Assembly: GCF_013373365.1 (NCBI RefSeq)
Contig: NZ_CP035925.1
Coordinates: 2,480,001 to 2,544,000 of the forward strand
Direction of reading: 5' to 3'
DNA: 64,000 bases
From: Lentibacillus sp. CBA3610
GTDB lineage: Bacteria > Bacillota > Bacilli > Bacillales > Amphibacillaceae
Below the pieces are notes generated by a model. It was not told the origin of the DNA, did not search any database, and worked only from the letters and a program-made list of their open reading frames with translations. Position 1 is the stretch's first letter; every line of letters starts with the position of its first letter. This document shows, in pieces, positions 55,441 through 64,000 of this stretch. The position numbers and the translations under genes were made by a program.

Positions 55441-55914
55441 TTATATCTTTATAAAATCATCAATAATCTCAATTATATTTCCTTTTCCTTTAAATCTTTT
55501 CTTAATGGGATTTTCAAACAGGCTTTGAATAGAACCTTCTAATTCACTTACATCGTCAACTTTTATTACATAACCATTTCCCGAAAAAAAATCTACAATT
55601 TGTAACTGATGATCATCTGAGTGTTCCCCATATTTTTCTCTTCTTGGAATGGCTACAACCTGCTTATGGGCTTTAAGAGCTTTTATAATTGCTCCTGTTC
55701 CACCATGTGTAATAACAAGGCTTGCGTTATTAACTGCATGATCATACTTATCAGCAGGCATAAAATTTTTATATTCAAAGTATTGTGGAAACGTATGTTG
55801 ATGCCCAATCTGCTAAGACATTATCATTTATTTGCCATCCTGATAGTAAATCTATCTCCTTAAGGAGCCCTATCAAACTGGAAACCTTTTCGTGCCTAAA
55901 CAAACAAAAATCAA
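55441..55914 (-). pseudogene. Alg13/PssE-like glycosyltransferase subunit, frameshifted
   Basis: The catalytic partner of the Alg14/PssD-like membrane subunit; together they transfer a sugar to a lipid-linked acceptor. The start TTG at 55914 overlaps the upstream stop (TTGA) and gives LIFVCLGTKRFP. Extra bases near 55870-55885 shift the frame, after which LKEIDLLSGWQINDN and IGHQHTFPQYFEYKNF appear in different frames. The last part is intact: ADKYDHAVNNASLVITHGGT, GAIIKALKAHKQVVAIPRRE, HQLQIVDFF. Length restored is about 158 aa. Confidence 0.78.
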
Positions 55915-56360
55915 TAGATACTCCCCCCATAAACTGCCCCAGGATAGAACTTTAATAAACTTTCCCATTGAACGATAAATAAATCAGCATGTTTGTACAT
56001 AAAACGACCAGTTCTTGTTGTATCATGCATTCTAGCAAAGGTCTCTATAAATATAATTTTTGATTTAGTAATCTTTGACAGTCATGGACTCCTATAATTC
56101 CACCCGTGCTTATATATGAGTAGCCTTTCTTTAGGTAAATAAAAGACTATAATCAGGTATAAACATCTTAGCAAAACAGGTTTTTGTTTAGCACCAGCCT
56201 GTAGCATAAAGTAGTCTATATCATTGTTGTTAATCTCTGTTTTTTCAGTAACAACCACGCTTGAATACTTTTGCATCAAAGGTTTTAACATAAGCAATTG
56301 TTCCAGATGCCCTCCTGAAGCAGACACAAACAATAGCTTTGGTTCTTTTGTTTTTGTCAT
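55911..56360 (-). pseudogene. Alg14/PssD-like glycosyltransferase subunit, interrupted
   Basis: The membrane-anchor subunit of a two-part glycosyltransferase. ATG 56360 (GGAGAGGG upstream) gives PKLLFVSASGGHLEQLLMLK and SSVVVTEKTEINNNDIDYF. At about 56082-56084 an in-frame TGA follows YKHGWNYRSP, and the expected stretch with the conserved glycine-rich STGA region is missing. The same frame then continues KSKIIFIETFARMHDTTRTG, RFMYKHADLFIVQWESLLKF and YPGAVYGGSIY to a TGA that overlaps the next start. Confidence 0.8.
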
Positions 56361-56396
56361 ATTTATAAACCCTCTCCAAATCAGCTTCATTCTACA

Positions 56397-56900
56397 TTAT
56401 CGCTTAGTATATTTATATATTACAAAATCACCTTGACCGGAATCACAGAGTATTATAGATCTTACATATCGAGATAAGTTTGCATCACTAAAATACTTAA
56501 ACCCCACTGCCTCAGAAGCTTTTATACTGGGAATATTGTCTTTCTGTATATAATCATAAGCATTAGCAAATTCCAAATTCGAGCGTTTTAAAATAAATTC
56601 AAGTAACGTTACCGAAAGTTTCTTTCCTCTATACCCCTCACAAATAAAATACGGACCGACCATTATATCTTTTTTTGAAGCGAATTTATACCTATTATCC
56701 CTGCCACTTTGTACTAAGCAATAGCCAGCATATTCTCCTTGGTATTTTAAGTAAAAAACCTTGAAACCAGAAAAATATGCCATTAAAAGTCTGAGCCTCC
56801 TCTTCAACGTCAAAGGTTCCAAATTCACATAAAATGGTTTAAAAATAGTAGGAGTATATTCATAAAAACTTATATCACCCTGCTCAAACACTTTTTGCAT
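56397..56900 (-). CDS. GNAT-fold acyltransferase
   Basis: A 167-aa acetyltransferase-like protein: FYLKYQGEYAGYCLVQSGRD (central strands), IMVGPYFICEGYRGKKLSVT (acetyl-CoA loop, GYRGKKL in place of the usual RGxGxG/A), LLEFILKRSNLEFANAYDYI and SIKASEAVGFKYFSD. It would acylate a sugar nucleotide or a repeat-unit amino group. ATG 56900 follows CAAGGGGATTC, 22 bp after the ATP-grasp gene. Confidence 0.82.
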   Translation of the reverse strand: MQKVFEQGDISFYEYTPTIFKPFYVNLEPLTLKRRLRLLMAYFSGFKVFYLKYQGEYAGYCLVQSGRDNRYKFASKKDIMVGPYFICEGYRGKKLSVTLLEFILKRSNLEFANAYDYIQKDNIPSIKASEAVGFKYFSDANLSRYVRSIILCDSGQGDFVIYKYTKR

Positions 56901-56922
56901 AATCCGAATCCCCTTGTATTTT

Positions 56923-58101
56923 TCATCTCTTACTGGATGATAGTTTTGCTTTCAGATTTTTTATATTACCAAATGTATTTAAAATTAGAGAAAAAACATT
57001 AGCGACTATAGGCTTGAAATCATCTTTTGAAAATATGGCATAATGAATATTAGTTGGTTTTTTTAAAAAGTAACCTATCTCTTGTTCAAATCTATCTTTA
57101 TTAAACACAAAATTTAATATATCTCCTGGAATCAACCACTGACAATATTCTTCAAATTTATTGTTCTTTAATAAGTCGATCTTTTTATTTAAAGCCAACT
57201 TTGCAAAGACATTTGGAAAGTCAGTACCAAGTTGGACAGCTAACGCAATGTTTGCAGAAAACCGTGGGTTTATTTCCATTAAAAAATATTCCCCTGTACG
57301 TTGATCTACTATAAATTCAACTTCAGCAAAACCAGTCCATCTTATTTTTTTCATGAATTCAATTGTTTTATTTTCAATTTCAGGTAGTGAAATTGTCTTC
57401 CATAATGTAACAGGGCCACCTTCTACCGGGAATTCTCTGATTCCCTGGTATGTACAAGCAGCTTTCAATTCGTGGTTCTGATCTAATATAACTAACACTT
57501 GAATCTTGTCAAATTCACCTGTGATGTATCGTTGTACAATTGGCAAAGGATAATCTTCATGTATTTCTTTGTATTTTGAATTTAGTTGTTCACTGTTTTC
57601 AACATAAGCGATTCCCCGAGATCCAGAACTTAATCTTGGCTTTATAATTGCTGGATATTCTATATGAGAGATTATCTCTTGCAACTCGTTAATATCGTTA
57701 AGAAAATAAGTCGTAGGACAAGTTATTCCATGCTCAATCGCATTTTTCATAGTCTTACCTTTATCTCTCGCGATCATAAAAGAGTCGTATTCAGGAAGCA
57801 ATGTCTTTGTATTGTTTAGAACTTCAATGTTAGATATTATTAAGCCGACTGTTTCGTCTTCCATCGGCATAACGACATCAATTTCATATGCATCAATAAC
57901 GCTTTCCAGCTCTTCTAAAAAAATGTCTTTTTCATCTATTGGATTTGGAAGGTGAACAAATGATGCACAATATTTACTGGATCTTGACATATTAATTTTT
58001 TTATCCGACCCGGCTATCACATGAAAGCCTTGTTTGCCAAGACTTCTGACAGCGCATAATGCCTTCCGTGATTCGCAATCTGTTACTAAAACTTTTTGCA
58101 T
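56923..58101 (-). CDS. ATP-grasp family ligase (carbamoyl-phosphate-synthase L-chain-like)
   Basis: A 392-aa ATP-dependent carboxylate-amine/thiol-type ligase. N-terminal VLVTDCESRKALCAVRSLGK and VVMPMEDETVGLIISN, central ATP-grasp domain with YPAIIKPRLSSGSRGIAYVE, FAEVEFIVDQRTGEYFLMEI and NPRFSANIALAVQLG (metal-binding E-x-N). It may join an amino acid to a sugar or make a precursor for the neighbouring acyltransferase. AGGTGAACCTAA precedes the ATG. Confidence 0.88.
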   Translation of the reverse strand: MQKVLVTDCESRKALCAVRSLGKQGFHVIAGSDKKINMSRSSKYCASFVHLPNPIDEKDIFLEELESVIDAYEIDVVMPMEDETVGLIISNIEVLNNTKTLLPEYDSFMIARDKGKTMKNAIEHGITCPTTYFLNDINELQEIISHIEYPAIIKPRLSSGSRGIAYVENSEQLNSKYKEIHEDYPLPIVQRYITGEFDKIQVLVILDQNHELKAACTYQGIREFPVEGGPVTLWKTISLPEIENKTIEFMKKIRWTGFAEVEFIVDQRTGEYFLMEINPRFSANIALAVQLGTDFPNVFAKLALNKKIDLLKNNKFEEYCQWLIPGDILNFVFNKDRFEQEIGYFLKKPTNIHYAIFSKDDFKPIVANVFSLILNTFGNIKNLKAKLSSSKR

Positions 58102-58134
58102 TTAGGTTCACCTACAACCAAACATAATAGCTAT

Positions 58135-59094
58135 CTATTTTTGTTCATTATATACTGTGTTTTCCAGATTCCACTTAGGGCTGAGAATTGAACTCATCCT
58201 TTTAAGTGAATATCTTGGAGGGTTGGTTAATTTGTGTATATTTAAACTTATCTTAGATACTTTCTCGTTATTTATAATAAGGTTTATCAACTTTAACAAA
58301 GGTTTAATAATCGAAAAAAGTTGGTTTGGAATATAAAAGACTTTTTTTACATTGCCAATTTGTTTTTCTAGTTCGATAAAATCAATTGTATTAATATATT
58401 CAGAATCAACTACATTATAAATTCCGGATATCTCTTCACGTGATGACAACCATTTCAAAATGAAATCTATAACATTATTAACAGATACAAAGTGATAGTC
58501 CTTTCCTTTGCCAACCCTAAAAGCTATATTAGGATGGCTTATATAGATTCTTTTGTATGCATCTTTCATATATCCTTTGTCATATACGGGCGCAAACCTT
58601 GCTATTGTGCAATTTGTAGAATGTAAATTCGCTTTTTCAATTAATGTTTGTTCAGCTAATTGCTTAGAATGAGCGTAATCTGAAATGGGCTCAGGTTTAC
58701 TTTCTTCCGTTATATACTTTGATTGTTTATCTCCATATACATCAACAGTACTGGCAAAAAAGATATTGGCACCAGAGTTAATGGCGGCTTCAAACAAACA
58801 TTTACTGGCTAAGGCGTTTACCCTATAAAATTCATTCCAACTGATTTTTTTTCGGTTTTTCAAATGCGCAATAGCTGCTAAGTGAATAACAGCTTCTATA
58901 TCATAAGTGTCAAAAAGACTTTCTACAGAGAGAGGATGGGTGATGTTCATTTTAATATGTTTATAATTTTCACTTCCTTTTTTGATACTATCACTTGTTG
59001 ATATGCCCAATACTTTATACCCCTTATTCAACATTGCATCTACTAATTTGGAACCAATAAAACCGTTACTGCCTGTTACTAAAACATAACCCAT
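58135..59094 (-). CDS. NAD-dependent epimerase/dehydratase (extended SDR)
   Basis: A 319-aa nucleotide-sugar enzyme: YVLVTGSNGFIGSKLVDAML (NAD site), AVIHLAAIAHLKNRK, FFASTVDVYGDK, the catalytic YAHSKQLAEQ (Tyr-x3-Lys) and FHFVSV-like YHFVSVNNVIDFILKWL. It resembles the WbpV/FnlA or UDP-glucose 4-epimerase type branch. The start is ATG 59094 with AAAGAGGGATATA, rejecting the 21-codon extension. It follows the deacetylase gene by 22 bp. Confidence 0.9.
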   Translation of the reverse strand: MGYVLVTGSNGFIGSKLVDAMLNKGYKVLGISTSDSIKKGSENYKHIKMNITHPLSVESLFDTYDIEAVIHLAAIAHLKNRKKISWNEFYRVNALASKCLFEAAINSGANIFFASTVDVYGDKQSKYITEESKPEPISDYAHSKQLAEQTLIEKANLHSTNCTIARFAPVYDKGYMKDAYKRIYISHPNIAFRVGKGKDYHFVSVNNVIDFILKWLSSREEISGIYNVVDSEYINTIDFIELEKQIGNVKKVFYIPNQLFSIIKPLLKLINLIINNEKVSKISLNIHKLTNPPRYSLKRMSSILSPKWNLENTVYNEQK

Positions 59095-59116
59095 TATATC
59101 CCTCTTTACTTTTGCA

Positions 59117-59950
59117 CTATAGTTCGGCTCCAAGGGGTTTAAAATTAACCCCTTCATTTTTCAAAAAACGTAATAGTTTATTTAGTTTTTTTAAATTACC
59201 TTTTCTTCCTACAGTTGCTCTAAATTTATCCTTTCGAGGTATGTTAGAAGATAGCGGTAATGGTATATCTGTTAACTCAAAAGGATGTAAATAGAATACA
59301 AAACTTGACTGTTTTTTAAAATGATTTTTAATCAATTGTTTAATAACCGGGTATGGAAATAACCGTAAGTATCCACCGCCTGAAATTGGAATATTGTACT
59401 TTCCAATTTGATAAGTTGGTACTTCAAATTCTAAAAAGTCATCGTTCTGGTATATTAAATCTTCTTTTTTTACATAACCGCTCAAATCTAAATCCTCGTA
59501 TAATGGATGTTCCGCGAAGCTAATATAACTGGAATCATATTCATATCCACACTCTTTAAGAAGATTTAGTTTACTGCGATTCATTGTGAAACAAGAAGCC
59601 CTGTAACCCTTAACAGTATCCTCACCTACAATTCTATCCAAGATGTTTTTAGCTTTTATTATTTGGTCTCTAAACTCTTCGTCTGTTTTATTATATAAGA
59701 GATCGTGGTCTAAGCCATGACATCCTATCTCATGTCCTCTATCTCGGATTTCCCTAATAATATCTGCATATTCTTCAGCTATTTCACCCACAACAAAAAA
59801 TGTTGCTTTAATTCCCAAGTCATCTAACATATCTAAAAACGTAAAAATTTCAGGAACTGTTTTTGCTTTATGTTTATCAACTTCATAGTCTTTCAAGTAG
59901 TCCAAATGATACCACTCTTCAAGATCTATCGTTAAATAGGCTTTCTTCAT
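59117..59950 (-). CDS. Polysaccharide deacetylase (NodB/DUF3473, XrtA-type)
   Basis: Removes N-acetyl groups from polysaccharide. A 277-aa NodB-fold protein with the metal/general-base motif AYLTIDLEEWYH (Asp-Leu-Glu-Glu-Trp), KATFFVVGEIAEEYADIIRE, EIGCHGLDHDLLY (His-x4-His), GYRASCFTMN and the DUF3473-like SGGGYLRLFPYPVIKQLI plus FVFYLHPFELTD. It overlaps the sugar transferase gene (ATGA, four bases), so the two are co-translated. This type is best known beside EpsH/exosortase-linked EPS loci of Gram-negatives and is less familiar in Bacillaceae. Confidence 0.9.
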   Translation of the reverse strand: MKKAYLTIDLEEWYHLDYLKDYEVDKHKAKTVPEIFTFLDMLDDLGIKATFFVVGEIAEEYADIIREIRDRGHEIGCHGLDHDLLYNKTDEEFRDQIIKAKNILDRIVGEDTVKGYRASCFTMNRSKLNLLKECGYEYDSSYISFAEHPLYEDLDLSGYVKKEDLIYQNDDFLEFEVPTYQIGKYNIPISGGGYLRLFPYPVIKQLIKNHFKKQSSFVFYLHPFELTDIPLPLSSNIPRKDKFRATVGRKGNLKKLNKLLRFLKNEGVNFKPLGAEL

Positions 59951-60579
59951 TTTGAGTACTCCTTCTCACTTGCTGCCTCTTCTTTGGTTTGTGCACCTGT
60001 TCCGCCTTCCACAACGCCATCACTTTTGATAACACTAATAAACGTCCCAAAGAAACATTTTACATCGAACTTAAAACCGATATTTTGTACATACTCACCA
60101 TCAAGCTGGGCTTTTACATCAATCGGGAGCTCATCACGGCCTTTAATTTGTGCCCATCCAGTTAAACCTGGTAGAACATCGTTGACCCTGTATTTGTCCC
60201 TTTCAGCGATCAAGTCATATTGATTCCACAATGCCGGGCGGGGACCAATAATGCTCATGCTGCCGCCAAGGATATTAAAAATCTGCGGCAGTTCATCAAG
60301 CGATGTTTTTCTCAAAAATTTACCCATTTTTGTTATATACTGGTCCGGATCTCTCAGTAGATGGGTCGGTGTGTCCTTTGGTGTATCAATCCGCATCGTC
60401 CGGAATTTTAGTAGATTGAAGTGCGTTTTGTTAATGCCAACCCGTTTTTGCCTGAAAAGTACCGGACCCTTGGAATCCAACTTGATGCCAATCACAAGAA
60501 TCAAGTAAACAGGTAATAATACTATTAGACCGATTAAAGACAGTATAATATCGGTTAGGCGCTTTAGTTTTAAATACAT
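59947..60579 (-). CDS. Initiating sugar-1-phosphate transferase (undecaprenyl-phosphate acceptor)
   Basis: Starts repeat-unit synthesis by moving a sugar phosphate to undecaprenyl phosphate at the membrane. A 210-aa Bac_transf protein with one membrane helix (ILSLIGLIVLLPVYLILVIG), then SKGPVLFRQKRVGINKTHFN, LLKFRTMRID, RKTSLDELPQIFNILGGSMS, IIGPRPALWNQYDLI and PGLTGWAQIKGRDELP. ATG 60579 follows TAGGAGCGTC. It is comparable to EpsL/WcaJ. Confidence 0.94.
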   Translation of the reverse strand: MYLKLKRLTDIILSLIGLIVLLPVYLILVIGIKLDSKGPVLFRQKRVGINKTHFNLLKFRTMRIDTPKDTPTHLLRDPDQYITKMGKFLRKTSLDELPQIFNILGGSMSIIGPRPALWNQYDLIAERDKYRVNDVLPGLTGWAQIKGRDELPIDVKAQLDGEYVQNIGFKFDVKCFFGTFISVIKSDGVVEGGTGAQTKEEAASEKEYSK

Positions 60580-60725
60580 ATTATGACGCTCCTAGATGGT
60601 TAGTGGATTAGAACTTAACTGGATTTCAAATAATTTACTAAGCTTCTTCCTTACCATGGAAGTGTTTTTAATATGTGTGCATCCAACCAACTGCTAAACC
60701 ACTAAACAATAATTAATAGAATACA

Positions 60726-60768
60726 AGGCAATGTGCCAGGCTTTTAAGCCCAACACCTGCCATATATT
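60726..60768 (-). terminator. Hairpin after galU
   Basis: On the minus strand, GGCAGGTG, GGGCTT / AAGCC and GCACATTGCC form an imperfect hairpin just after the galU stop, before the sugar transferase gene. The following T run is poor, so it may be a partial or attenuating terminator. Confidence 0.5.
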
Positions 60769-60775
60769 GATAGAA

Positions 60776-61657
60776 TTAATTCTTAACACCCTGTTTAGCA
60801 GCCAGTTCCTCAACCAACGCTGTTACATCCTGACCAATATCCGGATCTTTCATAGCATATTCCAAAGTCGTTTTGATAAAGCCATACTTCTCACCAACGT
60901 CATAACGTTTACCTTCAAAGTCATACGCATAAACATCCTGATCCTGATTCAACATTTGAATGGCGTCAGTTAATTGGATTTCGCCGCCTGCACCGATTTC
61001 ATGCTTGTCAAGATGTTTGAAGATTTCCGGTGTCAGGATATAGCGACCCATAATGGCCAAGTTTGATGGTGCTTCACCTTGTGCAGGTTTTTCGACAAAG
61101 TGGTCGACTTTGTAGCGTCTGCCTTCTATTGTGCTTGGATCGACAATACCATAGCGTTTTGTTTCTTCATGCGGCACTTGCTGGACGCCGACAACGGATC
61201 GCTCGGTTTCTTCAAATTGCTGAATGAGTTGTCTTAAACCGGGTGTTTCGGATTCAACGATATCGTCACCCAAGAGCACGGCAAATGGATCATCGCCTAT
61301 GAATTTCCGTGCGCACCAGACGGCATGGCCGAGGCCTAGCTGTTCTTTTTGCCGAATGTAGTGAATATCGACATTAGATGTCTGATTCACTTTTTCCAGC
61401 AGTTCGAACTTTTCTTTTTTCATGAGATTTTCTTCCAGCTCGAAGTTGTTATCGAAATGGTCTTCAATTGCACGCTTATGTTTCCCTGTTACGATAATGA
61501 TATCTTCAATGCCTGAGTTAACGGCTTCCTCAACGATGTATTGGATCGTCGGTTTATCAACAATCGGCAACATTTCTTTCGGCATTGCTTTGGTTACCGG
61601 CAGGAAGCGTGTTCCCAGGCCTGCTGCCGGAATGATTGCTTTTTTGACTGTTGTCAT
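60776..61657 (-). CDS. galU: UTP--glucose-1-phosphate uridylyltransferase
   Basis: Makes UDP-glucose, the precursor for Ugd and for the locus. A 293-aa protein with the nucleotidyl motif [83 protein letters not shown] and [23 protein letters not shown] 61657 follows GAGGGGGCTATACG. Equivalent to B. subtilis GtaB. Confidence 0.96.
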   Translation of the reverse strand: MTTVKKAIIPAAGLGTRFLPVTKAMPKEMLPIVDKPTIQYIVEEAVNSGIEDIIIVTGKHKRAIEDHFDNNFELEENLMKKEKFELLEKVNQTSNVDIHYIRQKEQLGLGHAVWCARKFIGDDPFAVLLGDDIVESETPGLRQLIQQFEETERSVVGVQQVPHEETKRYGIVDPSTIEGRRYKVDHFVEKPAQGEAPSNLAIMGRYILTPEIFKHLDKHEIGAGGEIQLTDAIQMLNQDQDVYAYDFEGKRYDVGEKYGFIKTTLEYAMKDPDIGQDVTALVEELAAKQGVKN

Positions 61658-61682
61658 CGTATAGCCCCCTCTAGTTTTTTCT

Positions 61683-63512
61683 TTATGACCCTTGTGCTGT
61701 TAGCAAGGTTTGTTCCGTATAAACAATTTTCATTATATCATCTTTTAAATGGTCCGGATCCGTTTTATTGAGCTTATCTATTAAATCCATGATAAGTGAT
61801 GCATCCACCTCAACTGTCCGTCCCACATAAATCTTCTCATACACTTCCCCGGGATGGACTTCTTCATCACTGAGCAGTTCCTCATACATTTTTTCACCAG
61901 GCCGTTTGCCGCTAAATTCAATGCCGATGTCTTCTTCGGAATTACCTGATAGTTTAATAAGGTTGCGGGCGAGGTCGACAATTTTGACCGGCTCACCCAT
62001 ATCAAGCACGAAGATTTCGCCACCTTTAGCCAATGTGCCGGCCTGGATGACAAGCCGGGATGCTTCCGGGATTGTCATGAAATAGCGTGTCATTTCCGGA
62101 TCGGTAACCGTGACCGGGCCGCCCTGTTCGATTTGCTTTTTGAACAATGGGATGACACTGCCGCGGCTGCCGAGGACGTTGCCGAATCGGACCGCGACGA
62201 ATTTGGTCTTGCTGCGTTTGGCCAAGTCCTGAACGACCATTTCCGCGAGTCGTTTGGTGGCTCCCATCACGTTTGTCGGTCTGACGGCTTTATCGGATGA
62301 AACAAGTACGAACTTTTCGGCACCGTATGTATCAGCTGCTTCGGCAACGTTTTTCGTGCCGATGACGTTGTTTTTGACCGCTTCATGCGGGTTGAATTCC
62401 ATAAGTGGCACATGCTTATGTGCGGCCGCATGATAGATGATCGCCGGCTGATACGTTTCGACAATTTCGAACATGCGATGGCGGTCCTTTACATCACCGA
62501 TGACCGGGATAATCTCGATGTCGGTATCACCGTATTCCTTCTTCAATTCCATATCAATTTGATAAATGCTGAACTCGCCGTGACCGACGAGCAGAATCCG
62601 ACCGGGTGTGAATGTCATCAACTGACGGCACAATTCCGAACCGATTGATCCGCCGGCACCGGTGACCATGACCGTACTGCCGGTGACGTATTCCGATATC
62701 GAGTCAATATCCAATTTAACCGGGGCACGTCCGAGCAAGTCCTCGACCTCGACATTTTTCAGGCTGCTGACCGAGACTTTCCCGGTCATGAGATCCTCGA
62801 TTTTCGGGATCATCTGCACTTTGGTGTTTGTCTGGTTGCAGTAATCCACGATTTTTTTCAATTGACCATTGGCGAGCGACGGAACGGCAATTACGATATG
62901 CTCGATACTTTCCTGTTCGGCAATTGTTGGGATATCTCTTACCTTGCCTAAAACGGGAATATCATAGATCTGCATTTTTTGTTTGGTTAAATCGTCATCG
63001 ACAAACGCCATCGGGTTCAGCTCGGCGTTTTCCTGTTCATTTTTCAGCTGGCGGGCAATCATGGCACCTGCAGCACCTGCCCCGACAATCAGGGTTCGTT
63101 TTTTCTTATCCGTGTTGGCGATATAATGATCACGATAAATGCGCCAGGCGAAGCGCGATCCGCCGATCAGGATAATATGTAATAACCACGTGACAACCAG
63201 CGCGCGATTGTAAATGGAAAAATCATTCACTAAAAATTGCACAATCCCTGCCGATATAATGGATAGCGTGATAGCTTTCACAATCGCCAGCAGCTCACCA
63301 ACACTCGCATATGCCCAGACTTTGTTGTACAGCTTGTAAACGGAAGCAAATAAATGATGAAAGATTAATAATGCAATGGCGCTGATAATAATGGCGTTAA
63401 GCTCCAGCACTTCCGTGTATGGATAGACAACCCATGATGCAATAAAAATGGCTGTACTGACAATGATGGAGTCGAGCAGAACGAGCAGCGTGAGTCGTGT
63501 TCGGTATGTCAA
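61683..63512 (-). CDS. Membrane-bound nucleoside-diphosphate-sugar dehydratase (EpsC/CapD type)
   Basis: Probably a UDP-GlcNAc 4,6-dehydratase supplying a deoxy-amino sugar for the initiating transferase. About 609 aa: four N-terminal membrane helices, a first Rossmann fold ([20 protein letters not shown]), then the catalytic SDR domain with [60 protein letters not shown] (Ser-Ser-Asp-Lys in place of Tyr-x3-Lys) and [16 protein letters not shown]. The start is TTG 63512, nine bases after CAGGAGGGA; an earlier TTG at 63536 overlaps that site. It is first gene of the polysaccharide cluster. Confidence 0.93.
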   Translation of the reverse strand: MTYRTRLTLLVLLDSIIVSTAIFIASWVVYPYTEVLELNAIIISAIALLIFHHLFASVYKLYNKVWAYASVGELLAIVKAITLSIISAGIVQFLVNDFSIYNRALVVTWLLHIILIGGSRFAWRIYRDHYIANTDKKKRTLIVGAGAAGAMIARQLKNEQENAELNPMAFVDDDLTKQKMQIYDIPVLGKVRDIPTIAEQESIEHIVIAVPSLANGQLKKIVDYCNQTNTKVQMIPKIEDLMTGKVSVSSLKNVEVEDLLGRAPVKLDIDSISEYVTGSTVMVTGAGGSIGSELCRQLMTFTPGRILLVGHGEFSIYQIDMELKKEYGDTDIEIIPVIGDVKDRHRMFEIVETYQPAIIYHAAAHKHVPLMEFNPHEAVKNNVIGTKNVAEAADTYGAEKFVLVSSDKAVRPTNVMGATKRLAEMVVQDLAKRSKTKFVAVRFGNVLGSRGSVIPLFKKQIEQGGPVTVTDPEMTRYFMTIPEASRLVIQAGTLAKGGEIFVLDMGEPVKIVDLARNLIKLSGNSEEDIGIEFSGKRPGEKMYEELLSDEEVHPGEVYEKIYVGRTVEVDASLIMDLIDKLNKTDPDHLKDDIMKIVYTEQTLLTAQGS

Positions 63513-63692
63513 TGATATCACTCCCTCCTGAAGCAATCATGATTTTTTCTCTTCCCTAGACTATAACAAGTGATTATTAACTGACTGTTACTATGATATT
63601 AAATTTACTGTCACATTTTGTTCCACACGAGAAATCATACTAAAGTCTTAGTCATATTTTAAGTGAAAAACAAAGAAAAAAGTCACTTTCTC

Positions 63693-64000
63693 CTAATTCC
63701 TGTAAATTTTATGCAAATAATCGATAACCTGCCCTCGGTTGTGAATCCCGAGTTTTTGATAAATTTCGCTGATGTAATTTTTAATCGTGCCTTCACCGAG
63801 GCGTAATTTATCGGCAATTTGTCTGTTTGATTGGCGTTCCATGAGCAGGTAGGCTATTTCCTGTTCGCGTTTTGTCAGATGAATTCCCCGATTTTCCAGC
63901 CGGATGCCGAGAATGGCACTTTTGTCCATTGACAGCTCGCGAATGCGGCGTGCCAGAATCGAGGCAACGTCACCTGAGAGAACAACCTGCCCGCGGTAGG
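63693..64000 (-). CDS. NarL/LuxR-type response regulator, C-terminal part
   Basis: Only the end is in the window. The frame reads RGQVVLSGDVASILARRIRE, then the DNA-binding domain LTKREQEIAYLLMERQSNRQ, IADKLRLGEGTIKNYISEIY, QKLGIHNRGQVIDYLHKIYR. The receiver domain with its phosphorylated aspartate would be to the right. It lies upstream of the polysaccharide cluster on the same strand and could regulate it. Confidence 0.88.
   Translation of the reverse strand, partial: YRGQVVLSGDVASILARRIRELSMDKSAILGIRLENRGIHLTKREQEIAYLLMERQSNRQIADKLRLGEGTIKNYISEIYQKLGIHNRGQVIDYLHKIYRN

Overview
The window looks like chromosome of a low-GC Gram-positive bacterium of the Bacillaceae. The evidence is the RocD/RocA/RocR arginine-ornithine module with a sigma-54 promoter and RocR-type upstream sites, strong AGGAGG ribosome binding sites, frequent TTG and GTG starts, and an Eps/capsule cluster of Firmicute type. 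A halotolerant genus such as Lentibacillus, Virgibacillus or Oceanobacillus would fit, but the genus cannot be fixed from the sequence alone. No tRNA, rRNA or CRISPR array was seen.

Layout. (1) 1-8.3 kb: a DctP-type TRAP binding protein (cut by the window edge), a GntR/FCD regulator, a class I aminotransferase, then frameshifted rocA, rocD and divergent rocR. (2) 8.6-16.6 kb: a truncated DUF4145-like remnant, then a cluster of a TAXI-type TRAP transporter, an enoyl-CoA hydratase-like protein and a SucCD-like CoA ligase. An IS1634-like element splits the transporter permease gene. (3) 16.9-21.4 kb: remnants of a mobile or phage-like element: XRE regulators, a DnaD-like replication protein, a small sigma-70 factor, a decayed second copy of that sigma factor, and a 29-bp sequence repeated at five places. 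(4) 21.9-30 kb: a nucleotidyltransferase/HTH pair that looks like a toxin-antitoxin module, a second IS, a TIR-like effector gene, and an RloC-like zinc-hook ATPase gene broken inside its Walker A motif by a second copy of the IS1634-like element. (5) 30-34 kb: a broken GAF-LuxR regulator, a broken aldehyde dehydrogenase and an intact zinc alcohol dehydrogenase. (6) 34-44.6 kb: small orphan genes and two further defence-like cassettes (an OLD ATPase-TOPRIM cassette and an Abi_C cassette), with ugd and a decayed epimerase between them. (7) 44.9-63.5 kb: a surface polysaccharide locus, all on the minus strand, containing UDP-GlcNAc 2-epimerase, flippase, polymerase, glycosyltransferases, modification enzymes, initiating sugar transferase, GalU and an EpsC/CapD-like dehydratase. 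(8) 63.7-64 kb: the end of a NarL-type response regulator.

How the parts work together. The roc genes form an ornithine-to-glutamate catabolic route under RocR control. The TRAP and CoA-ligase genes suggest uptake of an organic acid followed by CoA activation. The polysaccharide locus would make UDP-sugars, assemble a lipid-linked repeat unit, flip it and polymerise it; several of its glycosyltransferases are decayed. The middle of the window is accessory DNA rich in defence-like genes and insertion sequences.

Caveat. At least ten genes carry frameshifts or in-frame stops, and many of the shifts are one-base changes in short homopolymers. Some may be sequencing errors, so the pseudogene calls are provisional.
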